Assembly: GCA_964436935.1 (NCBI GenBank) | Contig: CAYTES010000030.1 | Coordinates: 1-17,596, forward strand | Length of the DNA: 17,596 nucleotides | Direction: 5' to 3' | From: CAYTES01 sp964436935 | Lineage (GTDB): Bacteria; Patescibacteriota; Gracilibacteria; UBA1369; UBA12473 | Shown here: piece after piece, positions 1 through 6,711 of the stretch | Layout: each line of letters starts with the position of its first letter | Numbering within the stretch: position 1 is the first letter of the stretch | Position numbers and translations under genes: made by a program | Notes under the pieces: generated by a model | What the model was told of the DNA's origin: nothing | Databases searched by the model: none | Seen by the model: only the letters and a program-made list of their open reading frames with translations

Positions 1-47
1 AGCCCCTTCTAGGGGCTCTCCTCAAACCACGTCTTTTAGGCGTGGTT
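1..47 (-). terminator. Possible terminator hairpins at the end of the his/pur-like operon
   Basis: Two inverted repeats lie at the 3' end of the leftward operon. One pairs 25-31 (AACCACG) with 41-47 (CGTGGTT) and spans the stop codon of the kinase gene. The other pairs 1-6 (AGCCCC) with 12-17 (GGGGCT) around a 5-nt loop. Reading leftward, any T-run after the second hairpin would lie outside the window, so a complete rho-independent terminator cannot be confirmed. Position after the last gene of the operon fits transcription termination. Confidence 0.45.
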
Positions 48-674
48 ATTGATTCGCTGGGTGATTGTGTCTGCCGCACGTTCGAAAGCAGTCTGACCGT
101 TTGAGGTATCAAAAATTCCTAAAATGCTCGATTCAAACTGTCGACATAATTTTTCTCGTATGTCGTAATCTTGAATTACGGTCGCCCTTCTTGTCGTCTC
201 TTCTCCGCCCACATCTCCGTAAAAAAGCCCCCCCCTTCTTTGAAAGGTGATCTCCGGCGGAACCTTGATGAAAAAAGTCGGAGGGATGATTGTGGTCCAG
301 CGCTTTAAAAAAGCTTCCTGAGATACTGGATCTTTAGCGGTTGCCTCTTGTGCCGCAGCCAAAACGGTGAGCCAACCCCGATCGAATAATAGAACGCTTT
401 TGTTGTCCATCGCCTCCAGTCGTTCGCGTGCTTTTTCAATGGGGCCTAGAATGAGCTGTTCTACATAGCTTTGTTCTTCCGGTGTGCCGCTCCATAGTTT
501 CACAATGTCTTGCCGGCCTGTTTTTTCAAAGTATGTTTTGAGGGCTTCCGCAAAAGGGGCACACCGCAGAATAGGGCCATAACCTGCTTCAATCAGTTGA
601 TTTTTCACCAATCCCATGATCGTGGTTTTTCCTGCGCCTTTAACGCCTTCGATCACAAATTCTCTATTTTCCAT
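36..674 (-). CDS. Thymidylate-kinase-like P-loop nucleotide kinase
   Basis: A 212-residue P-loop kinase of the dTMP kinase/deoxynucleoside kinase superfamily, expected to be cytosolic and to move phosphate from ATP to a (deoxy)nucleotide or nucleoside. Visible motifs are a Walker A loop GVKGAGKT at residues 10-17, DRGW at 98-101 where thymidylate kinases have the DR[YF] motif, and FIKVPPEITFQRR at about 135-147, which matches the kinase core before the LID. Length fits the family (about 200-215). The typical dTMP kinase REPGG motif is not evident, so the substrate may differ from dTMP. It is the last gene of the seven-gene operon, 24 bp after purA, and may phosphorylate the pathway product (inference). 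It contains a run of eight G (coding strand; 228-235), a likely slippage or sequencing-error spot. An ordinary thymidylate kinase remains possible. Confidence 0.75.
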   Translation of the reverse strand: MENREFVIEGVKGAGKTTIMGLVKNQLIEAGYGPILRCAPFAEALKTYFEKTGRQDIVKLWSGTPEEQSYVEQLILGPIEKARERLEAMDNKSVLLFDRGWLTVLAAAQEATAKDPVSQEAFLKRWTTIIPPTFFIKVPPEITFQRRGGLFYGDVGGEETTRRATVIQDYDIREKLCRQFESSILGIFDTSNGQTAFERAADTITQRINNHA

Positions 675-698
675 GAATTACAGATAATGTATTGAGAT

Positions 699-2234
699 CT
701 AGCCTCTATAAATCATAGCATCACGGCTAGGCCCCACTCCCACTCCCATTACTTTACACGCTGTGAATGCTTGAATGAATTCCACAAATTGTTGTGCTTC
801 TGGTGGTAACTCTTCCCATGTTCGTGCTCTGGAAATATCTCCAATAGTATCCACAAGGGTATATTGAGCAGCGACTTCATAAAGCTCTCCTGCGGTTGCC
901 GGCACATAATCAATGGGAACTCCACCTAGTGAGTATCCGGTGACCAGCGGGGCCTTTCCATTAAAAAGCTGGTTATCGAAGGGGAAGCATTCCCCGATGC
1001 AGTCCACTTTGGTTACAAAAAGTCCGTCCAATCCTGATCGTTGTACGGCACTTTTTAATCTCATCAAATCCATCACGCCCACTCTTCTGGGGCGACCGGT
1101 GGTGGCGCCGTATTCTCCGGTTTTCATTCGAATTCCCACCCCCATCTCAAAAGGATTGGTGGATCGTAAAATTTTTTCCCGGTCTGGATAATCTTGTTTT
1201 TCCCTTGCTTTTGAATGCAGCGAATCCCCTTTTTCATCTTTTTCATCGCAATACGCCTCCGATGCTCGGCCTCCCAATTCACCGACAAAAGGTCCTGAAC
1301 CGACTCGAGACGGTACCGCTTTTGTCACCCCGTAGAATTTTCCGCGGTATCGAGAGGAAACGTCACCGCCCACAAAAGCGGCATCTGCTATAGTGGAGCT
1401 GGAGGTGGTATAAGGAGCTGCACCGTAGCGCACATCCAACCCATAGGCCTGTGCCCCCTCCATGAGCACATTTACCCCTTGCTGAATTTGTTGCGTGACC
1501 CAATTCAAATTGTTTTCAATGAATCCTTTTTCTTTCAGTTCCATTGCCGCTGCCATAAATTCCTCTATTTTTTCTTCCATTTTAAACACTTTTGCATCCA
1601 AGATGCTTAAAAGATCTTGATAGTTCACTCCCTCGGGATCAATACCATTTTTTCGTGCGATTTGTCGTAAAATGGCATCGTATTGATTCGGAAATAACGA
1701 TAAAATTTTAAGTTTATTTTGATAATCAACACGAATGCTTTCCATCACGCTCTGCGGAAAAGCTAAAACTTCAGCAATGCGAATATTCGTTAATCGATCC
1801 CCTTCGGAGCGTTGAACTTGAGACATGTACGCCGGCCCGATTCCCCGTCCCGTGGTTCCAATTCCGCCCCCCGTCAAACGATCCCACAAAATGTGAACCG
1901 GTGTGGTGGTGGTGGCAAAGGCGGATATCTTGAATCGCCCGGTGAGATCTTGGAAAGGCTTTACTCGAGGCAATTCGACCGCGACCAAGTGAACGGGATC
2001 CACCAAGCAACCTGATCCGATGTAGTTCGTGATATTTCGATTGAAAACGCCCGAGGGAATGGAGTTTAAAACTAAATTGCCCCCCGGGGTTTCCAGGGTG
2101 TGCCCCGCATTGTTTGCGCCATTAAAGCGCACCAACACACCATATTCTCCGTTTTCTAGGATGCCATCGACAGCTTTGCCTTTCCCTTCGTCCCCGTTGT
2201 CCATTCCCACCACACCATCAACTTTTCCAGTCAT
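699..2234 (-). CDS. purA: Adenylosuccinate synthetase (PurA), long form
   Basis: PurA joins IMP and aspartate using GTP to make adenylosuccinate, the first committed step to AMP. Signature motifs are present: GDEGKGK (14-20) with the catalytic Asp15, NAGHT (42-46) with the catalytic His45, GTTGRGIGPAY (126-136), EGAQ (259-262), the aspartate-loop GATTGRPRR (376-384), TKVD (408-411) for guanine recognition, and a C-terminal GVGPSRD. It is 511 residues against about 430 for E. coli PurA. By eye the excess is two insertions of about 35 residues, one between 140 and 255 and one at about 322-372 just before the aspartate loop. It lies 61 bp after the formamidase/PurC-like gene and 24 bp before the kinase gene. 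Catalytic residues argue for a working synthetase. Whether the acceptor is IMP or an operon-specific purine analogue cannot be told from sequence. Confidence 0.93.
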   Translation of the reverse strand: MTGKVDGVVGMDNGDEGKGKAVDGILENGEYGVLVRFNGANNAGHTLETPGGNLVLNSIPSGVFNRNITNYIGSGCLVDPVHLVAVELPRVKPFQDLTGRFKISAFATTTTPVHILWDRLTGGGIGTTGRGIGPAYMSQVQRSEGDRLTNIRIAEVLAFPQSVMESIRVDYQNKLKILSLFPNQYDAILRQIARKNGIDPEGVNYQDLLSILDAKVFKMEEKIEEFMAAAMELKEKGFIENNLNWVTQQIQQGVNVLMEGAQAYGLDVRYGAAPYTTSSSTIADAAFVGGDVSSRYRGKFYGVTKAVPSRVGSGPFVGELGGRASEAYCDEKDEKGDSLHSKAREKQDYPDREKILRSTNPFEMGVGIRMKTGEYGATTGRPRRVGVMDLMRLKSAVQRSGLDGLFVTKVDCIGECFPFDNQLFNGKAPLVTGYSLGGVPIDYVPATAGELYEVAAQYTLVDTIGDISRARTWEELPPEAQQFVEFIQAFTACKVMGVGVGPSRDAMIYRG

Positions 2235-2284
2235 AGATTCTTTTTTTAAAATTAGTAATTTAGCTTAGATATATATCAATATTT

Positions 2285-2290
2285 AGTCAA
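2285..2290 (-). promoter_or_regulatory. Possible internal -35 element before purA
   Basis: The 61-bp gap before purA reads, on the minus strand, TTGACT followed by very AT-rich DNA (ATATATATC, TAAATTAC). TTGACT is one base from the -35 consensus, but the hexamer 17 bp downstream (TAAGCT) is a poor -10. A secondary promoter for purA and the kinase gene is possible, because this is the only gap over 25 bp inside the operon. Weak evidence. Confidence 0.3.
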
Positions 2291-2295
2291 TCGCT

Positions 2296-4008
2296 TTACT
2301 TTAAAAGCTCCCAGATGGCTTGATATCTTTCGAGCACCTTTTCTCCCGTCTTTTTTCGAGTATTGATGGTGGATTGTAACGTACCATCCTCTCCGCTATA
2401 AATCAGTCCGAGATTGTCCATGGAGATTTCTCCGCAAAGGGTGCTCCCGTCTTGGCTTAGGAAAAAGCACCCGTCCCTTAGTTTTAATTTTCTCTCGGAT
2501 AAATATTTTTCCAAAACTTCAAAGGCCTTCAAAACCGTATCGCTGGCACGCTCGGTATCAATAAAATGAGCCACCAATCCCTCTGGTATGGTGATATCTT
2601 CTCCCGGGGGTGGATTTCTCCAGTCGAATCGCACATACGGGGCATGGGGGGCTCCTTTTGCTATTGTTTCTCCCGTCCGCGTCAGTGTCTGGGATAAGCT
2701 TGAATAAAGGTGAGCCGGAGAACCAATAAATGCTGATTTGACTACTACTTCCACCCTTTTTGCCGCCTCTACTTTTCGCATCAATACAAATTCTTTTTCC
2801 GTTTCAAGTGTTGTGGTTCGTACTCCATTGTGATGTAAAATCTCCGATAATTTTTGATTCATTTTGGCTCTTAATTCTGCCGTTTTCGCCGGTGCGGCCA
2901 CGCTTCCCTTTTCTGCAAACGAATACATCGTCGGTTGTAGTTTTTGGATGAGGAGAGAGGAGTCATCCTTCACAGTTCTTATTTCTCGACTATCCCCGGA
3001 ATGAAACAATGGCAACGTATCAAATTTTGCTATCCCTTCGCTCAACTGTGAGCGAAAGTTATTTTCCTGTGTCGGATTTATGTTTTTCAATGAAGGCCAT
3101 TCAAAAACGGATTTTCCCGTGCGAGGATCTAGGATTTCCTGTTTTGGAAAGAGAATACCAAAAGTGGGTACTTTCCCTGTTAAATTCCCAGGAACCAGAT
3201 TGAATCCCGCTAGAAATTCGTAGAGATGAGGCTCAGACCAACCTGAAAAAATTGGTAACCTTTTAAGGTAATCCATCGCATTTCGAACGGCAGTACCTTG
3301 AGCTTCTTCGGGATTGCCCCCCCATCCCATCACCAACAATTCTTTTCCACTATCAATCACAGGATAAGGAATTTTTTCAGTGGTTTGCACACTCAATTGA
3401 ATTTCTCCATCCGCTTCATATCCCATTCCCGGAATTTCTCCATATCCTTGTCTCATATGAACATCCCCAATCGCTAAAAGTGCTTCGGGATGATTTAAGG
3501 GTAAATACAACCTACTTCCAGCACGCAGCTGGGGAAAATCCATATTCCCCCCATTTTCGGAGCAACGTCCGGCACTTCTGCGCTGATCATCAATGGTGGC
3601 CAGAACTCCAATGGAAGGCCTTTTTTTAATCCATATGCCATTGAATTCAGTATATTCTGCATTTCCATCGCTTAAAAAAACGGGTTCTCGTCCTTCGAAT
3701 TCTCCTTTTCGAATTCCAGTACTCGTGGAAAGGCAAACACGGGCGTTTCTGGCAATGACGTTTTGGATAAAAATTACCAATGAGCTCCCCTGTTCCACTC
3801 CCTCAATATGAATAGGCCCGGTTAAGGGGTGATTGAACTGATTTTTATCAGGACTTTGCATGAACCTTTCAAATTCTTGCAGACTTTTAAAGTCTCCCCC
3901 GAAAGCATTGCGTGTGTGAACGCAAAAATCTTCACCCGGTTTAACGCTTCCGAGGGGAGCGGTTGCCTCAATTTTGTACAAATAATCGTCCGTTTCGAAT
4001 GTTTTCAT
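2296..4008 (-). CDS. Formamidase/acetamidase (FmdA-like) domain fused to a SAICAR-synthetase-like (PurC-like) domain
   Basis: A 570-residue two-domain protein. Residues about 15-285 match the FmdA/AmdA acetamidase/formamidase family, which hydrolyses formamide or short amides to acid plus ammonia: HPLTGPIHIEG (60-70), GGNMDF (153-158) and the metal-site motif GDVHMRQGYGE (181-191) are all present. Residues about 335-570 resemble PurC, the ATP-dependent ligase that joins CAIR and aspartate: KDDSSLL (347-353), YSF (362-364), an N-terminal lobe ending at EVVVKSAFIGS (420-430), and CGEISMDN (525-532), where PurC usually has (A/G)DEISPD. The Asp-to-Gly change there and the shortened middle leave its catalytic state unclear. 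The gene sits 18 bp after a second PurC-like gene. I know of no such fusion. A plausible job is removing a formyl or formimino group from a pathway intermediate and coupling that to a ligation (inference). The PurC assignment is less sure than the FmdA one. Confidence 0.8.
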   Translation of the reverse strand: MKTFETDDYLYKIEATAPLGSVKPGEDFCVHTRNAFGGDFKSLQEFERFMQSPDKNQFNHPLTGPIHIEGVEQGSSLVIFIQNVIARNARVCLSTSTGIRKGEFEGREPVFLSDGNAEYTEFNGIWIKKRPSIGVLATIDDQRRSAGRCSENGGNMDFPQLRAGSRLYLPLNHPEALLAIGDVHMRQGYGEIPGMGYEADGEIQLSVQTTEKIPYPVIDSGKELLVMGWGGNPEEAQGTAVRNAMDYLKRLPIFSGWSEPHLYEFLAGFNLVPGNLTGKVPTFGILFPKQEILDPRTGKSVFEWPSLKNINPTQENNFRSQLSEGIAKFDTLPLFHSGDSREIRTVKDDSSLLIQKLQPTMYSFAEKGSVAAPAKTAELRAKMNQKLSEILHHNGVRTTTLETEKEFVLMRKVEAAKRVEVVVKSAFIGSPAHLYSSLSQTLTRTGETIAKGAPHAPYVRFDWRNPPPGEDITIPEGLVAHFIDTERASDTVLKAFEVLEKYLSERKLKLRDGCFFLSQDGSTLCGEISMDNLGLIYSGEDGTLQSTINTRKKTGEKVLERYQAIWELLK

Positions 4009-4026
4009 TGGATAGCGTTTAAATTT

Positions 4027-4980
4027 TTATCGTCCCGCGGCCCATTGCTTCATGGCTTCCGTGAGTTGGGCATAGCCATCATAAATTTCGGTATCCGACT
4101 TTCCCTGCCGGTGTAAGTCTTTGGTCAGAGAGGTCCCATCGGATTTCCTTACACGGCAAGAATCCTGAGTGTATTCGTCGGCGATTAAAAATTGTCGCGC
4201 TCCCTCACGAGGAACACCGACTTCAAACTTTCCATCCTCAAAAAACCATCCTTGTTCTTCCATGAACTGAACCAGGATGATGTTGACGCGTCGGGTGAGT
4301 TCTTCCAACTCAATTCCTTCTTCACGGTTTTGAATCAAGTGTCCTCTCAGTTTTTCTTCCCGCGCATGACTGTTCATTGCCACCGCAATATCGATTCCAA
4401 TACGCGGATCATCTCTTACGATTTCTGAGGGCAACAAAATTTTTCCTAAAGGGGTATGGGATAAAGCGGCATGAATTTTTTTCCATACTGGAGATAACTC
4501 TTTGTAATCCAAATTCTCAACGGATTGCTTCCATTTCAAGCAAAACTCCACAGGGGAAGGAGTCAATACGGCCCCTTCTTCCAATACAGGAAATTTGTGG
4601 GCATCGACCCAATTTCCACGAGCGACCGTACGATAGATCAATTCTAAAGCAATCATATCCAGATTTTTCACAAGCATTCCTCCTGCTTCCAATAGCGGTT
4701 CATTTTTTTGTAAGGGGATTGTTCCAATTTTTTCTGCAATGTGCGTGCGGATTCCTTCCCTTTCCAACACCCGATAAAACCAAAAACAGAACTCTTCTCT
4801 CAATCTTCCAGTTCCTTCAATTTTTCTCTCTTTTCCTCTTCCGTGCATGACATCTTTAAAAACCACGCGGAGTACCTCTGGATCTTCTGTTTCATAAAAC
4901 AGTTTACTGAACCCTCCAAAAAGAGGTTTTTCGGTTTGTCCCACTTTTGCTAAGACAGGAATTTCGTTGTTTTTATCCAT
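4027..4980 (-). CDS. SAICAR-synthetase-like protein (PurC family)
   Basis: A 317-residue PurC-family protein. Canonical PurC ligates aspartate to CAIR with ATP, giving SAICAR. Visible matches are SKLFYETEDPEVL (25-37, the usual GKaKxvYxTxdpdxL), VFKD (40-43), GMLVKNLDMIALELIYRTVARG (101-122 region, matching the VRKLDMiPvEvVVRnxaaGS block), RDDP (189-192, the HDP loop) and FLIADEYTQDSCRVR (264-278, matching lxDExSPDsxRlW). Family length is 235-300, so it is slightly long. The GS ending the VVRN block is GN here, and the usual Trp of SRLW is absent. It is 9 bp after hisA and 18 bp before the formamidase/PurC-like fusion, so the operon encodes two PurC-type domains. It could be the host's SAICAR synthetase or a pathway-specific ligase like PenC of the pentostatin cluster (recollection). 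Context favours the latter. Confidence 0.82.
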   Translation of the reverse strand: MDKNNEIPVLAKVGQTEKPLFGGFSKLFYETEDPEVLRVVFKDVMHGRGKERKIEGTGRLREEFCFWFYRVLEREGIRTHIAEKIGTIPLQKNEPLLEAGGMLVKNLDMIALELIYRTVARGNWVDAHKFPVLEEGAVLTPSPVEFCLKWKQSVENLDYKELSPVWKKIHAALSHTPLGKILLPSEIVRDDPRIGIDIAVAMNSHAREEKLRGHLIQNREEGIELEELTRRVNIILVQFMEEQGWFFEDGKFEVGVPREGARQFLIADEYTQDSCRVRKSDGTSLTKDLHRQGKSDTEIYDGYAQLTEAMKQWAAGR

Positions 4981-4989
4981 AATAAAATA

Positions 4990-5739
4990 TTAAGTTTGTA
5001 AAATATGAAATGCTTTTTTGAAAAATTGAGCTCCGTCCGTTTCGTATAATCTTCTTCCCAAAATCACACCGACAATCTGGGGATGATCTTTAAATGCGGC
5101 GATTTCTTTCAAATGTTTTTCAGTGGCCACTCCTCCTGAAATGACAACCTCTATTCCTTCATCTGCGACACGTTCCACAAGTTTTAAATTTGGTCCTTCT
5201 CCCACTCCATCTCGTGATTTATCGGTTACAATCACTCGATTTAATCTTAGCGCTTTCAATCGAGATACGGCTTCGTGAATGGAAGCGTTAACGCCTTCCT
5301 GCCATCCTTTGATTACAATTTTGTCCTCAAAAAAACCAAAGTCTCCCATGAATACCTCTGGACCCCATTCTTCAATCCACTGCGTTACCTTTTCAGGATT
5401 CAAGAATAAAATCGACCCCACGACAAGCGTGATTTGATCGCGAGTTTTAAGCAGGCGTTCCACCGTTTCTCTGTCACGTATTCCTCCCCCGATTTGAACC
5501 GGAATGGTCAATTGATTGGTCACGCCGCTGATGATTGCACCATTTTTTTCATTCCAACCTCCTTCTTTGGCTCCATTCAAATTCACCATATGATAGCGCG
5601 TTGCGCCTAAATCTTCCCATTGCTTCGCATGGGCCACAGGATCTCGATTGAAAAATTCTTTTTCTTCAAAATTTCCCCTCCGAAGTCGAGTGGCTTTACC
5701 TTCCCAAAAATCCATGGATGGAATCACTTCAATGCTCAT
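4990..5739 (-). CDS. hisA: ProFAR isomerase-like TIM barrel (HisA)
   Basis: HisA converts ProFAR to PRFAR by an Amadori rearrangement, the fourth step of histidine synthesis. The 249-residue length is normal. Motifs follow the family through a (beta/alpha)8 barrel: IPSMDFWEGK (6-15) with the general-base Asp10, IPVQIGGGIRD (79-89), MGDFG (131-135) with Asp133 matching the second catalytic Asp, VTDKSRDGVGEGPN (171-184), ISGGV (200-204) and GVILGRRLYE (224-233), a standard phosphate-binding end. Odd points: the normally invariant VDLDGA strand reads VNLNGA (52-57), so both Asp are Asn, and the loop after Asp133 has two extra residues. It begins 3 bp after hisG and ends 9 bp before the PurC-like gene. 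HisF shares the fold but the motifs fit HisA better. With no HisF/HisH nearby, PRFAR or an analogue may go into another route (inference). Confidence 0.88.
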   Translation of the reverse strand: MSIEVIPSMDFWEGKATRLRRGNFEEKEFFNRDPVAHAKQWEDLGATRYHMVNLNGAKEGGWNEKNGAIISGVTNQLTIPVQIGGGIRDRETVERLLKTRDQITLVVGSILFLNPEKVTQWIEEWGPEVFMGDFGFFEDKIVIKGWQEGVNASIHEAVSRLKALRLNRVIVTDKSRDGVGEGPNLKLVERVADEGIEVVISGGVATEKHLKEIAAFKDHPQIVGVILGRRLYETDGAQFFKKAFHILQT

Positions 5740-5742
5740 GAT

Positions 5743-6711
5743 TTAAAAGATAAGCGTTACGGAATCGTTTATTTCTCCTTGTATTCCTTCCACCGGCCTT
5801 AATATTTTATCTTCTCCATTTCTTCCCTGGGTTAGCACTTTAAACAGTTTTGAAACCGCACTTTTCAAGCATAAAATTTCAAAGCGTACCAACGAACCTT
5901 CGGAAGTGATTTGGTCGACACTTTTAATATAATTTCTCATTGGGGTGGAATAAAAATTTATGATGGCTTGAAATGAGGCTTTAGCTTGGGGCGTATTGGG
6001 CACACGACAAATCAATTTACTCATTTTTTGAGCTTCTATCCCCCCCTCCAAGCTTTTCTTAATGAATCGTATGTTTTCCTGTTGTGCAGGGGTTAGGAGT
6101 TTGCTTGCCACTAAAATGGCGCGCGTATTCATGATCGAAGCCAGTATCTCCAATCCATTTTCTCTTAAACTGGTTCCCGTTTCGGTGATGTCCACAATTC
6201 CATGCGCAAGCCCAAGACTCGGAAATGCCTCGATGGCTCCGCGCCCTTCTACGATTTCCACTCCGGTGATGTTTTTACCCGCAAAAAATCGTCGTGCGAT
6301 GTTAGGGTGTGAGGTTGCGATTAATCCATCTTTTAAATCAGATAAACTGGTCCCCGCGGGAGCGGCGAGCACAACGGCACATTTTCCAAAATCAAATTCC
6401 ATCACCACCTCCACATCATCTGCAACTTGCTTTTCTTCCACCAAATTTTGTGCGGTTATTCCTAAATCCAAAGCCCCATGCGCAGTAAAGGTCGCAATAT
6501 CATCCGGACGCATAAAAAATGCTCTCAAGTCATCCCATCGTTTTCCTTTTCCATAATTGATGCGCTCACTGAGTCGTTCAACTGGTAATTCCGCTCCTTT
6601 AAAAATCGTCATGGCATCGGTTGCCAATCTTCCGCTTGAAGGCATGCCCAATCGTATCACCCCGTGTTCCAACTCTTCCGGTGTAGGCCTTATCGAACTA
6701 TTTTCCATCAT
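5743..6711 (-). CDS. hisG: ATP phosphoribosyltransferase-like protein (HisG, long form)
   Basis: HisG joins PRPP to N1 of ATP, giving phosphoribosyl-ATP. The 322 residues fit the long, hexameric form with a C-terminal regulatory domain. Motifs: RLGMPSSGRL (20-29), FMRPDDIATF (66-75), GALDLGITAQNL (79-90), FDFGKCAVVLAAPAG (106-120), IATSHPNIARRFF (131-143) and the PRPP-binding loop VDITETGTSLRENGL (173-187). Residues about 222-315 are a divergent HisG C-terminal domain, where feedback inhibition by histidine occurs in known enzymes; its divergence may mean altered regulation (inference). The commonly seen GLADAI reads GLAHGI. The start overlaps the end of the MazG/HisI gene by 14 bp, suggesting translational coupling. 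Two ATG codons lie in tandem (6711 and 6708) and either could serve. HisG paralogues also start pentostatin/coformycin biosynthesis, so its family alone does not imply histidine synthesis. Confidence 0.88.
   Translation of the reverse strand: MMENSSIRPTPEELEHGVIRLGMPSSGRLATDAMTIFKGAELPVERLSERINYGKGKRWDDLRAFFMRPDDIATFTAHGALDLGITAQNLVEEKQVADDVEVVMEFDFGKCAVVLAAPAGTSLSDLKDGLIATSHPNIARRFFAGKNITGVEIVEGRGAIEAFPSLGLAHGIVDITETGTSLRENGLEILASIMNTRAILVASKLLTPAQQENIRFIKKSLEGGIEAQKMSKLICRVPNTPQAKASFQAIINFYSTPMRNYIKSVDQITSEGSLVRFEILCLKSAVSKLFKVLTQGRNGEDKILRPVEGIQGEINDSVTLIF

Noticed and set aside
699..2234. Phage-type 2-aminoadenine (PurZ/MazZ/DatZ) DNA-modification system, suggested by PurA plus a MazG-like domain
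   Set aside because: PurA keeps the catalytic Asp, no DatZ-like HD hydrolase or DNA polymerase is near, and there are no phage structural or integration genes.
4377..4850. Plus-strand open frame inside the PurC-like gene
   Set aside because: It is a shadow of the minus-strand gene: no recognised motif, biased low-complexity composition rich in Phe and Ser, and the opposite strand has clear homology.
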